Shown in pieces: positions 31,745 through 40,799 of a DNA stretch of 64,000 nt. Source of the DNA: Eunapius fragilis. Taxonomy: Eukaryota; Porifera; Demospongiae; Spongillida; Spongillidae. The stretch spans positions 14,489,423 to 14,553,422 of the forward strand of contig OY811971.1 in the NCBI GenBank assembly GCA_963681505.1. The letters are read 5' to 3'. The notes beneath the pieces were generated by a model. It saw only the letters and a program-made list of their open reading frames with translations. It searched no databases and was not told the origin of the DNA. Positions within the stretch are counted from its first letter, which is position 1, and every line of letters begins with the position of its first letter. Made by a program: the position numbers and the translations under genes.

Positions 31745-32720
31745 CTACATACACCAAACTGGGTATTGTGTAGCAATGTCCAATAGGATAGAAGAGAAGG
31801 CAGAATTTGGATCTTTACCATAGCGTTCCTGCCACATAAATTCGTCCAGGTAGCTAGGGAGTTGTTCAGCATGAACTCCCTTCATGGATTTAAATTGTTT
31901 CTTCACTCTACCCCAATAGCTATGCTGTGTGTGTGTCCCTGTTGTTGGGTTCACAAATTCCAGTGTGTGGTTCACTGTACTGTGCTGGACAATGTGAGGG
32001 ATTCTAGCTGCTATTTGGCTGTAAGCTGCCCACTGGTCAGAATGAATGACTGTCCCTGCCAATTTATGAGCCCTGATGAGTGGGAGGCGAGTATTGGCAT
32101 CCCTTATGCCTACCACTTGCATATACCCCCTGGCAGGATGATGTGACGTATCCACCAACCCAAATACCCACACCTCCTGTTGGGGACGTCTTCCATGATG
32201 ATACTGTCAATGTTACAATAGTTGGTAATACATGCTGTACCAGTATCTGTAAAATGATAAACAGGTACAGGTACCTTCTGTTTGTGCCTGAAAAGTGATT
32301 CATCAATCTGAACAATCACCCCTGGGCCACCTAGTCGTACAGGCCCATCATTAATCAGTCGTGTTGAACACACTTCACGCAGCCACTGGTAGACATCAAT
32401 GGCAGTATTCATCCCCACACCAGAGCTCTCTGCAGCATCACATACTGAGTTCTGTCTAGACCAGTAATGGATGAGCATCATCCACTGCTGAAGAGTTAGA
32501 TGGCTTTTGGAAAGATGGCTTTTGGAAAAAAAACTTCCTGCTCTGATGGACATTCTTCCCTTGCAAGTGTGGCATTTCCATCCAACCCCATCTTTTACAT
32601 CCCCTCTGGAACACTCAACCATTGGGGTGTTGCAACTGATATATTTCAGCATTGATTTTGGCTTGTAGATACAACTGTTATAACTTACTTGCTACACTGG
32701 ACTACACTTGCCAAAACCCT
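31745..32720 (-). CDS. Merlin transposase (IS1595/ISXO2-type DDE), second element
   Basis: Minus-strand exon 1 (about 32720-32275) has VECSRGDVKDGVGWKCHTCK (zinc ribbon half), a helix-turn-helix region (AIDVYQWLREVCSTRLIND) and GVIVQIDESLFRHKQK with the first catalytic Asp. A 71-bp GT-AG intron at 32204-32274 falls exactly where the 26-kb Merlin has its own. Exon 2 (32203-31745) gives VWVFGLVDTSHHPARGYMQV, AGTVIHSDQWAAYSQIAARI with the second Asp, VNHTLEFVNPTTGTHTQHSY, and LPSYLDEFMWQERYG to the stop. Compared with the 26-kb copy, one residue is missing near THTQ-SYW. The first zinc-ribbon Cys pair is only seen in a shifted frame upstream (about 32690). Nearly intact; activity unknown. Confidence 0.82.
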
Positions 32721-32742
32721 TCTTGTCCTAAAAAACGCTATG

Positions 32743-33391
32743 AAGTATATAGGGAATACCGCGCATATGGTTGTGTGGGGGGCTGGCAATGAATTTGGCA
32801 GCTGGCGGCATGCTGGTACTGTGGGTGGGATGTCGTGTGTGTGGTGGAGTGGCTATAGCAATGACATGATGTTAGTCCTTGTCGTGCAATGCACAGATTG
32901 TTGTTATTGGATTAACTGGTACTCATAGATCAAGCAATGCACAAAATGGCTATGTTGTATTAGCATGCATTAACAGATCAGGCATTGCACAACATGGCTA
33001 TGATATTTTAACTTGTCATCACCATGAGTATCTATAGAGAGACAGCATCTATCAGCTCTATTGCTACACGATCTCATAGGATGTATAGATCTCATAACGA
33101 TGCTGGCATTATCATTTCGTGACATGCATATCTATGCACAACAAGTTTATCGATGCACAACAGGTCTATCTATGCCCTGCAAGTTAATCGATGTAGTACA
33201 AGTTTATCGATGCCAAAAAGTTCATCACAGTCGCTATGAGTCATCATACCAATGGACACGCCGCCATCGTTAATAGCCCATCAGCATAGATAGACACAAC
33301 CCTCACGGCACATACCACAGCATGCCCTCAGCTGCCAGATCCATTGCCCTGCCCCAACAGAACCATATGCGCGATATTCCCTATATACTTC
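32743..33391. repeat. Element bounded by ~80-bp inverted repeats
   Basis: The arm GAAGTATATAGGGAATACCG (32743-32822) is mirrored by 33312-33391 (ending GATATTCCCTATATACTTC). The interior (about 490 bp) has repeated words such as CACAACATGGCTATG and ATCGATGCACAACAG and no ORF. It could be a MITE, or the terminal region of a larger unit, because the GC-rich island begins directly after it. No target duplication is evident. Confidence 0.75.
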
Positions 33392-33557
33392 GGGATCGGG
33401 GCAGCTGTTTTGACAATGAATCCGGGACCTGACGCATTGTAACTTTACGGGGCTACTCCCGATGGAATGCCGGTCCTCGATCGATGATCATCGATAGATA
33501 TGCCGGACTCGTACCGATATCTATGCCGGACTCCATCCGGTAGCCATACCGTCAGCC

Positions 33558-34082
33558 TTAACCGGGACGAATGAAATTCGTCCCGTAGCTACGGGGATCA
33601 CTTCCTCGCTTTTTGAATGCAGGGGCGGTTGCCACGATCATTAATACCTCGTGCCCATCACTCAAAACAGCATATCTATCGCCACGCCCCTCATATTTAT
33701 CCCACCGTAAGTTGTCATCACGGTTTATTCGACCACATCGTGAACTCCTGTAAATCTCATATCTGTGGCCAGCAGCCCAGTAATTCCAGCCTAGAGCCGG
33801 ATGTATCCGTCCGTGACGAGCGAAGGCTGCCTCGGCCTGCTCCTTTTTCTGCTGCCACCATTCTGACGCAGCCGTGTTTGTCTTGTGCCCCGAGCCGCCC
33901 CATTGTGTTGTCCCCTTAACCTCTAGGTCCCAGTATTGGTCACGCTCTGGCGCGCCATGATCGTCCCACTCTCTCTCGGATTCGTCGAGAAAACCATCAT
34001 AGTCAGGCTCATCGTCACTCCACGACCGTGGCGGGCTTTGCTTACGGGTAAATCTCCCGCTGGCCATAACGGTGACTGTCAT
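33558..34082 (-). CDS. Unrecognised Arg/Trp/Asp-rich protein (174 aa), GC-rich island ORF A
   Basis: It starts at 34082 (MTVTVMASGRFTRKQSPPRS). An acidic stretch follows (DDEPDYDGFLDESEREWDDH), then a Trp-rich central part (QYWDLEVKGTTQWGG; ASEWWQQKK; GWNYWAAGHRYEIYRSSRCG) and a basic end. There is no signal peptide or membrane segment. Base composition is clearly more GC-rich than the flanks. The last codons lie on an imperfect palindrome (33563-33585). Nothing I know matches. A start at codon 6 (MASGRF) is also possible. It shares strand and composition with ORFs at 34319 and 34612, so the three probably form one unit, perhaps of viral or horizontally acquired origin; that is inference. Confidence 0.5.
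   Translation of the reverse strand: MTVTVMASGRFTRKQSPPRSWSDDEPDYDGFLDESEREWDDHGAPERDQYWDLEVKGTTQWGGSGHKTNTAASEWWQQKKEQAEAAFARHGRIHPALGWNYWAAGHRYEIYRSSRCGRINRDDNLRWDKYEGRGDRYAVLSDGHEVLMIVATAPAFKKRGSDPRSYGTNFIRPG
33563..33585. promoter_or_regulatory. Imperfect-palindrome site 1 of the GC-rich island
   Basis: CGGGACGAAT-GAA-ATTCGTCCCG is a perfect 10-bp stem. It shares with sites 2 and 3 the frame GGGACGA, two bases, G, one base, A, one base, T, two bases, GTCCC over exactly 21 bases. It overlaps the stop of ORF A. Confidence 0.6.
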
Positions 34083-34148
34083 TTATAATCATACATAAAA
34101 TATTTTCAAATGGACACGAGGGCCAAAACCACGGACCTGCGGCCCGAT

Positions 34149-34350
34149 GGGGTGCTTCAACAAATATATGAACACAAACATGGAGCGCTGCTCCGACGAA
34201 CATATCAGGCTATAAGCCGTGCTGTAACCACTGACCAACAGGCCGTGGGGTGCTTCAACAAATATATGACATGGAGCACTGCTCCGACAAACATTTTCAG
34301 GCCACTGACCTGGTGCTTTTACAAATATATGACATGTCTCACTGAGACAT
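34149..34350 (-). promoter_or_regulatory. Three-unit hairpin array with covarying stems
   Basis: Three imperfect units each have the word ACAAATATATGA next to a short hairpin: GGAGC-GCT-GCTCC (34182-34194), GGAGC-ACT-GCTCC (34273-34285) and ATGTCTC-ACT-GAGACAT (34334-34350). The third stem differs from the first two at several positions, yet both arms changed together. The array lies 5' of ORF A, and read on the minus strand each hairpin precedes a TATATTTGT word. It may be an upstream control or RNA-structure region. Confidence 0.5.
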
Positions 34351-34591
34351 ACAGGTTGTCTCTCGTTTTGGTCATGGCGGCTACGCCGAGGGCGTTTGCC
34401 CCTTGCGCGACTGCTAGACCATCGAGAACATCAACTGGGACGAACGGAGTAAGTCCCCGGGGCATTTGCCCCAATAAACATCCGGCCCGTCCCGCTTTTA
34501 TGCCGATCAGGGCGTGGTGCATCCCGTGTGTTATGCAATATTCATTGGAAAAACAACAATGATGGCCGCTACAACTCGTGGGCAAACACAA
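34319..34591 (-). CDS. Possible small ORF in the GC-rich island (90 aa)
   Basis: The minus frame MCLPTSCSGHHCCFSNEYCI, then HALIGIKAGRAGCLLGQMPR and further Ala/Val/Gly-rich sequence. It begins 21 bp past the stop of ORF B on the same strand and overlaps site 2 and part of the hairpin array, so it may be a chance open frame in GC-rich DNA. No domain recognised. Confidence 0.25.
   Translation of the reverse strand: MCLPTSCSGHHCCFSNEYCITHGMHHALIGIKAGRAGCLLGQMPRGLTPFVPVDVLDGLAVAQGANALGVAAMTKTRDNLYVSVRHVIYL
34437..34457. promoter_or_regulatory. Imperfect-palindrome site 2 of the GC-rich island
   Basis: Same 21-base frame as site 1 with stem GGGAC/GTCCC only. It is directly followed by another hairpin, GGGGC-ATTT-GCCCC (about 34459-34472). 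Confidence 0.5.
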
Positions 34592-34611
34592 CCGAACTAC
34601 TCGACATCTGG

Positions 34612-35346
34612 CTACTTTCCCTCAGGTACGGCGGCCTCATCTCCCTCAGGTACGGCGGCCTCGTCTTTTTCAGGTATGGATGCCTCTAGTGTGAGTCCAT
34701 GTTCTAGCTCCCGCTCTACCTCCTCGAGTATCGAATCCACATCTTCTGTGCGTGCGGGTGGCTCTTCCTCAGGGCATGCAGGTGGCTCATCTTTTGTCTC
34801 TGCCGGCCTACGCAACAGAGTTGGGGGGAGCACAAGCCGTTCTGGAAAGAAACCGGCAGGGAGTGTTGTCTCGATCACCCTCTTCATGCGTGCCAGGAAA
34901 TCAGGATGCATCAGAGCTAGGGCAGCAGGTGGGGGCATGATCTGCTTTGCCTGTGCATTTTCTGGCAGAAAGAACGCCTCCAGCATTAGCTGGCGTGGCC
35001 TCCACTCATCGATGTTTATCAGCACAAGCCTCTCCATGTAGGTGGGCACAGCAAACCTGAAGCCTGTTTTGCACCTCTCTGTAACCCGCACCCCTGCCGC
35101 CATCGCCTTATGGATCAGAGTGGACAAAACCCCCAGAGTGATCATCGCTGCCGCTGCTGCTGCCTTCTTCGTCTCATGCAGCGTGATCATCCCATTGCCC
35201 TCCGCCGTCACAAACTCTGTCATGACGGGCATGTTTCTGGAGTTAGGCAGCTCTATGCTGGGCATCCTCTCATCCTCATCGCTGCTGCCACAGTCACGGT
35301 CAGCTCCTCCTCTCTTTTTATGTGGCTTGCGATAATTTGTTGCCAT
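34612..35346 (-). CDS. Unrecognised protein (244 aa), GC-rich island ORF B
   Basis: It starts at 35346 (MATNYRKPHKKRGGADRDCG) with a basic then acidic head (GSSDEDERMPSIELP). An Ala-rich helix follows (TKKAAAAAAMITLGVLSTLI), which could be a membrane or packing helix, then a compact central region (CKTGFRFAVPTYMERLVLIN; EWRPRQLMLEAFFLPENAQ) and an acidic Pro/Glu-rich tail with a short repeat (KDEAAVPEGDEAAVPEG). A palindromic site (35379-35399) lies 33 bp upstream of the ATG. No family is recognised. The layout (basic head, globular middle, acidic repeat tail) would suit a structural or nucleic-acid-associated protein, but that is a guess. Confidence 0.5.
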   Translation of the reverse strand: MATNYRKPHKKRGGADRDCGSSDEDERMPSIELPNSRNMPVMTEFVTAEGNGMITLHETKKAAAAAAMITLGVLSTLIHKAMAAGVRVTERCKTGFRFAVPTYMERLVLINIDEWRPRQLMLEAFFLPENAQAKQIMPPPAALALMHPDFLARMKRVIETTLPAGFFPERLVLPPTLLRRPAETKDEPPACPEEEPPARTEDVDSILEEVERELEHGLTLEASIPEKDEAAVPEGDEAAVPEGK

Positions 35347-35378
35347 CTTTTTTGCAGCCCTTCTGTCAGCCTTGATCT

Positions 35379-35399
35379 GGGACGAGCGAAATGAGTCCC
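35379..35399. promoter_or_regulatory. Imperfect-palindrome site 3 of the GC-rich island
   Basis: Same 21-base frame (GGGACGA...GTCCC) as sites 1 and 2. It sits about 33 bp upstream of the ORF B start, on the side expected for a promoter element. Confidence 0.55.
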
Positions 35400-36105
35400 C
35401 CTTTATAGGCCGAGCACTGGATCAACAGCCCCAGAAGCCCCGCCCCCATTGGACCCGGAAACTGCCACCGCACGGTCAAAGTCGACACACCAACTGACAG
35501 TGCAGCCATAGATCTGAAAAGAGGCATTGTTAGGAAACGGTGAGCTTACCATTTGCTGATATGTCGGGCTTGTACTTACGGAGTCGAGCGTTGCTGCCGT
35601 CATAGTTAGGAGTCCAGAGGCTGGAATCAATGCAAATCCACCACTTGTCGCAACCTTTGTACTTGAATATAATGAATTATAATATCTGGTTGGATTTTGT
35701 CATCTGCACGATCAAGCAGGGCATGTATTTGTAACTGTTTGATGTGTGCAGCTTTCTTCTTATGGCACAACAAAGTTGGAGACCTGTTCCCAACTGCCAC
35801 AATGTTCTCGTAAGGGAATATCTCCTGGCAGCACTGGAGGAGCAATCACTAGGTGTTGGAGTGACCCGGGAGTGACCCATCCACCACTTTCCTGACTGCC
35901 ACAACACGTATGTCTTCGCCTTCAGGATCAGGTGCCGGAGAATCCACAGGGAAATTTTAATTGTAATTTCTTAGTTCAATATTCAAAATAAAACCTACCA
36001 CGTATGTCTTAATGGGTGATGAGGAAGCGAAAAGGATGAAAAAGAAAAGCACGTGTTTGGCAATTATTAATTGCTTTTAAAAATATTCTACTTACTACGT
36101 ATAAT

Positions 36106-36236
36106 GTAAGGGGTGATGGTGATGGTTACATGTAAGGGGTGATGGTGGCTACATGTAAGGGGGTGATGGTGATGACTACAAGTTAGGGATGATGGTGATG
36201 ACTACTTGTAAGGAGGTGATGGTGATGACTACATGT
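36106..36236. repeat. GGTGATGGTGATG minisatellite, copy 2
   Basis: Same units as 28705-28840. Confidence 0.85.
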
Positions 36237-37160
36237 ATTCAATATCTTGTTCTCTTATTTGGGTTGAAGTAGTTGGAGGCAGTGATTAATAGCCTCTGAA
36301 TGCAAGGTCTACTGCGAGATGGAGCTAGAAGGAGGGGCACAGGTGATGAATCAGAAGGTGTGATAACAGCGGCTAGATGTGTTTTTGCTGACACTGGCAG
36401 ATTCAGCTGCAGAGGATTATAGGGCAGTAATGTAGGTCGAGGTGTTGGCTAGAGGAGCCGAGCAGTTGATATACAACCCAAAGTTATACAGGGTGATATA
36501 TACCCCTGAACCCTTTTACCTACCTAAAGCCAGGAGTCTCAGCAAAGCATGCGCAGCTGCCTTCATCTATTATATTAGCGTGGTTATAAATACATTTACA
36601 TGTAACCAGAGGTCCGCAAATGCACAAGAGGATGCGTGTGTAGGCAAGGATTGTTGAAATGCAGCAAAAGTCTCAATTCTAAACTGCAGGCACTGTGGCG
36701 CATTTTTCAACTTGCTTGCATGCATAAAGTACATTATGTTACTGCTATAATAAAAAGGTTCTTATTCAAGAGAGAGAGCAGGAGCAGGTTTCGCTTTTGT
36801 AGGAATGCAGCAACCAAAACCCCCGAAAGAGCATCTTTGTAAGGGGTGTGTCATGCCTTCTCAAGGCCCACGTGTTGGCAGACATATATAACTCCTGGTG
36901 TGGAAATGTCTGCTAAGCTGGCATCGACGTGAACTCAAGTGTTCTTTCATTTCCCCTTGGTCGATATCAATATTCATCCAAAACTAATGGTGGTCATAGT
37001 GCCAATGAAATTCACCACATTCACAGTTGTGATTGGATGAAGAACACATGTACGTAAAGTGCATGGATTGACCACTTGCATCATTTGTGACTTTGTATAT
37101 GGTGGAGGTCAGTGTTGAAGAGATGAACTGTGCATGATCAAAAATACGATTCTTTCTAAT

Positions 37161-38601
37161 TTAGAAAAACGTTTCGAACGTAATGAATGCTTCCACGTAC
37201 ATCTTTGTCATTTCGGTTGCTTGCTTAGGGTTATGCAGAGTATGAAATAAGGACATTTCCTGATCTCTATCTACACCTTTTGGGGTTAAAAAGGGTTCAA
37301 TACTTGTTGGTTGTCCCCTCCTCAAAAATAGGGAGGGGGCAGGGGAAAACCCATGTATGGGTTCGGTTGCATGAATTTTTGGTAGGTAGGTCCTGGGTAG
37401 GTGGGTCCATGCCAGCCCCAATATGGTGGGATGTTGTTTTGAAATGTTGATGGAAATTGGTTGTGGTGTTGAAATGGAGTGAATGGGAATGATTGAGGTT
37501 GGCTAGGTGGTATAGTTGGTTGATGATATGCTGGTTGTTAAAGGTTGTGGAAATAATGGTTGTAGTGTTGGCTGTAATGGTGGTGGAGGGGGTTGGGGTG
37601 GTGGTGGAGGTTGAGGAAGTTGTGGGGGCGGTGGAGGCGGAGGTGGAAGTTGAGGGTATTGCGGAGGTGGTAGTTGAGGGGGTTGTGTGGAGGTGGGGCA
37701 GGTTGTGGGGGTGGTGGTTTCAGTGGAGGGGGATGAATGGTGGGTGGAGGTTGTTGCTTTGGATTTGAAGGTTTCTGATGTGTTGGTTTGTAGTTGTTGA
37801 TTCTGTAGGGTGCCCGTTTTTGATTGCCAGTAAAGTTGTCTTTTTGGGTATCTGTCGATTTTGGATCTCTCAATTTTTGTATTTTTCTCTTTCTTCTTTC
37901 TTCCAGTTCATTGGCATACGTGTACATCAGTTTCCTATGTGTTTGTAGTTCTTTCTGTAGAGGGGTTTCTAATTCAGTGGATTTCGTTATTGCTTCAATG
38001 AAACTGAGAGCAAAATCACCTCTGTCATCCCATACTTTGAGTTGGTCATTGCACTCCTCCCATAGGAGGTTTTGCAATTCTAGAGACGCTTTTTTTAGAA
38101 CACTGACCCATTTATTTTTGAATATCTCAGGGTATTCCCCAATGAGAACCTTCTTTACCTCAAGGCCCGGTGTTATTAGTCCATCTGCTAACAGGGACTC
38201 CATGTATTTACGATGGTGGAAAATCTCTATCCTCTTCTTGGCGCAGATTTTGTATTGTTTAACTTTGTCTCTATACTCTTTGAATTCTCTGTTATTCAAG
38301 GTGTTAGAGATTTGAGGTACATGTACTGTTTCAGAAGAGGCAGTTGGATTACTGGTAGTAGTTGTAGCAATAATTGAAGGGGTGGTGGTTGAAGGGATAG
38401 CTGTTGTGGTAGACGGGGGGATAGCTGTTGTGGTAGTTGGCGGGATAACTGTTGTGGTAGGTGGGGGATGGTAGTTGATGGGATAACTGTTGTGGTAGCT
38501 GTTGTGAAAATTGAGGAAGTAGGTGTTGCAATAATTGAAGGGGTGACTGTAATTGAAGGAGTAGTGGCTGTAATTGAAGGAGTGGTAACTGTTGAATTCA
38601 T
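37161..38601 (-). pseudogene. Gag-like Thr/Pro-rich protein, copy 2
   Basis: Second copy of the gene at 30203-31639. The helical domain and Pro-rich region are in one open frame from 38299 to 37538 (REFKEYRDKVKQYKICAKKR through GDFALSFIEAITKSTELETP). In copy 1 a small indel breaks this stretch near 31050, so copy 2 preserves this part better. Its Thr-rich head (38601-38320) carries a one-base deletion and shifts frame. Both copies share the same break in the Pro-rich tail, so that break predates the duplication. Confidence 0.55.
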
Positions 38602-38714
38602 CAGTGCAACTGTTGTTGGAGTTTGATTTCGAGTTGGTGTGCTAGGTTGTGTAATGATGACAGCTTGTTTCGGTATGTTTGCCTGGGATCATGACTCAAT
38701 CAGTATCTACATAC

Positions 38715-39108
38715 ACTAAACTGGGTATTGTGTAGCAATGTCCAAAAGGATAGAAGAGAAGGCAGAATTTGGATCTTTACCATAGCGTTCCCACCACATA
38801 AATTCGTCCAGGTAGCTAGGGAGTTGTTCAGCATGAACTCCCTTCATGGATTTAAATTGTTTCTTCACTCTACCCCATTAGTTCTCCACATGCTGTGTGT
38901 GTGTCCCTGTTGTTGGGTTCACAAATTCCAGTTTGTGGTTCACTGTACTGTGCTGGACAATGTGAGGGATTCTAGCTGCTATTTGGCTGTAAGCTGCCCA
39001 CTGGTCAGAATGAATGACAATGTATGAGCCCTGATGAGTGGGAGGAGAGTATTGGCATCCCTTTTGTCCACCACTTGCATATACCCCCTGGCAGGATGAT
39101 GTGACGTA
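38715..39108 (-). pseudogene. Merlin transposase C-terminal fragment (segmental copy)
   Basis: Copy of 31745-32146 in the second segment. It retains AEQLPSYLDEFMW-ERYG and part of the DDE core, with a deletion around 39018-39025 and a stop near 38880. Exon 1 is absent. Confidence 0.8.
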
Positions 39109-39244
39109 TCAGTTTCCAATCCCTCTATATATTATCTCTGGCTTCACTTGATTAATATTGCTGCAATGATTGAAGAAGGTTTCGAGTTCCTCTTTGGTTG
39201 TATGGTAATTTATGTTACCGGCGAATACTTGATGACCTGGCTTT
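39109..39244 (-). pseudogene. RRM (RNA-recognition motif) N-terminal half, copy 1
   Basis: The minus strand reads KPGHQVFAGNINYHTTKEEL, then ETFFNHCSNINQVKPEIIYR and a stop at 39109. VFAGNI fits RNP2 (hydrophobic-aromatic-hydrophobic-x-Asn-Leu/Ile), and THKEEL-like helix 1 plus Val...Ile-Ile strand 2 follow in the right order. RNP1 is missing because the fragment is cut by the segmental junction. A diverged copy lies at 42157-42240, so the piece is dispersed with its flanks. Confidence 0.55.
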
Positions 39245-39364
39245 GTAAAAAAAAAAGTTTATTTATTCCTGGGCTAGCTTACTCCAACTGTAGAAGATTA
39301 TATAGGATATATTTCAGCTGCAGGTTTATCATTTGAAATAAACTCTCTTCTCTCCCACCATTGA

Positions 39365-39800
39365 AGAATGGCCTATGACATCCTCGTGGACTTTGGGCGC
39401 CTCACCAAAGGCTTCAGGCTGGGACTTGCACATATGCATGCATACTGGGGGCCTGTGTACATATCAGGTGATAAATGTATCCATGGCCTGTGTGTTAATT
39501 GGAAGAGGATGGCCAGTTTGAATTGGCTGGGGATAACTGTACTATTGGGGCAACGTGTTGAAGCAGATCTCATCCTGGCTTCTCATTCCAATGTTCGCTT
39601 GGATCCTGGCTATGCTCACAGGCGTTGTTGGACAACCATTTCCACATCTGATGTGGTATCGTATGTGTGAACAGCTGTGTGTGCAAAGCTGGGTGTCTTA
39701 TTAAGGTAGCAATCTTATGAACGGTATTTGGGTGTCCTAGCTGCTCCCAACTTGTTGAAGCGCAGCAATAGCACTCAATTTTAAACTCCACATTTTTCAA
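39365..39800 (-). repeat. Composite repeat B with RRM-side flank, copy 4
   Basis: B motif at about 39800-39600 (TARIQANI and preceding), then the shared flank at 39430-39365 (minus frame QPEAFGEAPKVHEDVIGHSS), which recurs at 42845-42782. Here B is followed by the RRM fragment instead of D-head. Confidence 0.55.
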
Positions 39801-39899
39801 CTTGCCGCGTGCATAAATTACATTATGGTTATCAGCACATGTATGAATACCCTCTACGCTGCTGGTGCTTTTAAATTTATTATGGGTGTAGAGGGACTC

Positions 39900-40640
39900 T
39901 AAAAATGGTGGCCTTTCCAGTGTTGGGTCCAACTGACATTTTGGGGTCCTCTTCTATCCCCTCTCCAATAGCTTCCTGGGGGTCCTACACTGTCCTCTCT
40001 TCCTCCATCTACACCATTTCTTCTTCCATCAGCCCAACTTCCTCTTCCATCATTTCAACCTCCTCCCACATCACCCCCAGCTTCTCCAATAGTTATTTCT
40101 ATCATCCTTTTAAACCATCTTCTAGCTCCATACCAGTCATGCCAACCTCCCGTGATGAACCACCCATTGTGTCTCCCATATGGGATCCATGCTCTTCTAC
40201 TTTTCCATCTATTATCACTCCCTGCCTTATCTGCCTTCCCTGCTGTCCCTGCCCTCCCTGCATTCTGCCTTCCTTGCACTCTCTACCTTGCACTCTCTAC
40301 CTTGCACTCTCTACCTCTCTACTACTACCAGCATTCCCTCCATTCCCTGTCTCTCTACTATTCTGTTTTCTTTTATCTGAATTTGATGTTTCCCCTGTCT
40401 CTACACTTATGTTTCGTTTCCCTGCAACATTTATTTCTTTCACCTGTATCACCACGCATTGTATTCCTTGCCTCTCCACTACTACCTCTTGCCTCACTAG
40501 GGGTCCCTGAATTTCTACTGGGTTCTGCCTCCCTGTTAATTTCTCTTGTCTTGCTTCCCCCACATGAAGCTCCCACATTCCTACTAGGTTCTACATATTT
40601 GATGCCTTCTTTCCTTATGCTTCCCCCATAAGGGTTTCTG
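39900..40640 (-). pseudogene. Hydrophilic low-complexity coding relic
   Basis: Minus frames are rich in Gly/Arg/Glu/Lys and Cys (for example GERNKCCRETKHKCRDRGN; EARGSSGEARNTMRGDTGE). The pyrimidine-rich plus strand gives long Ser/Pro/Leu frames that I treat as shadows. It resembles the hydrophilic tails at 3436-4199. A short CACTCTCTACCTTG repeat lies at about 40278-40318. Confidence 0.3.
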
Positions 40641-40644
40641 CTAT

Positions 40645-40790
40645 GATTGCTGCACCAAAAAACCCCGAAAGAGCATCCTTGTAAGGGGTGTGTTACGCCC
40701 CCTGAAGGCCCACACACTGGCCGACATCTGTATCTCCTAGTAGGGAATGTCTGCTAAGCTGGCATCGTCGTTGACCCAGAGCTGAAGTAT
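40645..40790 (+). repeat. Dispersed repeat C, diverged copy
   Basis: It matches 29841-30010 through CCCCGAAAGAGCATC, AAGGGGTGTGTTACGCC and TCTGCTAAGCTGGCATCG, with about 20% differences judged by eye. Confidence 0.6.
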
Positions 40791-40799
40791 CCTAAACAT

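Larger units (their letters stand above)
28228..32146. repeat. Duplicated segment, copy 1 (~3.9 kb)
   Basis: It is almost identical to 35642-39110, beginning at a shared ACTTGTCGCAACC and ending at GATGTGACGTATC. Copy 2 lacks about 445 bp corresponding to 29245-29688 and has small indels. The minisatellite, B/D repeat, repeat C, the gag-like gene and the end of the Merlin transposase are all inside. Few substitutions indicate a recent duplication. Confidence 0.93.
35642..39110. repeat. Duplicated segment, copy 2 (~3.5 kb)
   Basis: Near-identical to 28228-32146 with one deletion of about 445 bp (junction at about 36650) and small indels, for example one G fewer in the GTAGGTGGGGGATGG tract at about 38457-38470. 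It ends inside the Merlin transposase and is followed directly by the RRM-like fragment. Confidence 0.93.

Noticed and set aside
25678..32652. ISXO2-like transposases as bacterial contamination
   Set aside because: Both genes have introns at the same position and lie inside eukaryotic repeats with long TIRs, so they are Merlin elements.
33061..33240. Repeated ATCGAT / CACAACAG words as a regulatory array
   Set aside because: The words are irregularly spaced and lie inside an inverted-repeat element; simple internal repetition explains them.
34514..35041. Ser-rich plus-strand frame opposite ORF B (175 codons), and plus frames 35042-35394
   Set aside because: GC-rich DNA keeps antisense frames open; the minus ORF has better composition and a palindromic site before its start.
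39905..40510. Ser/Pro-rich plus-strand frame of 201 codons
   Set aside because: Pyrimidine-rich strand of a low-complexity region; the minus strand has the more protein-like hydrophilic composition, and no start context or domain supports the plus frame.
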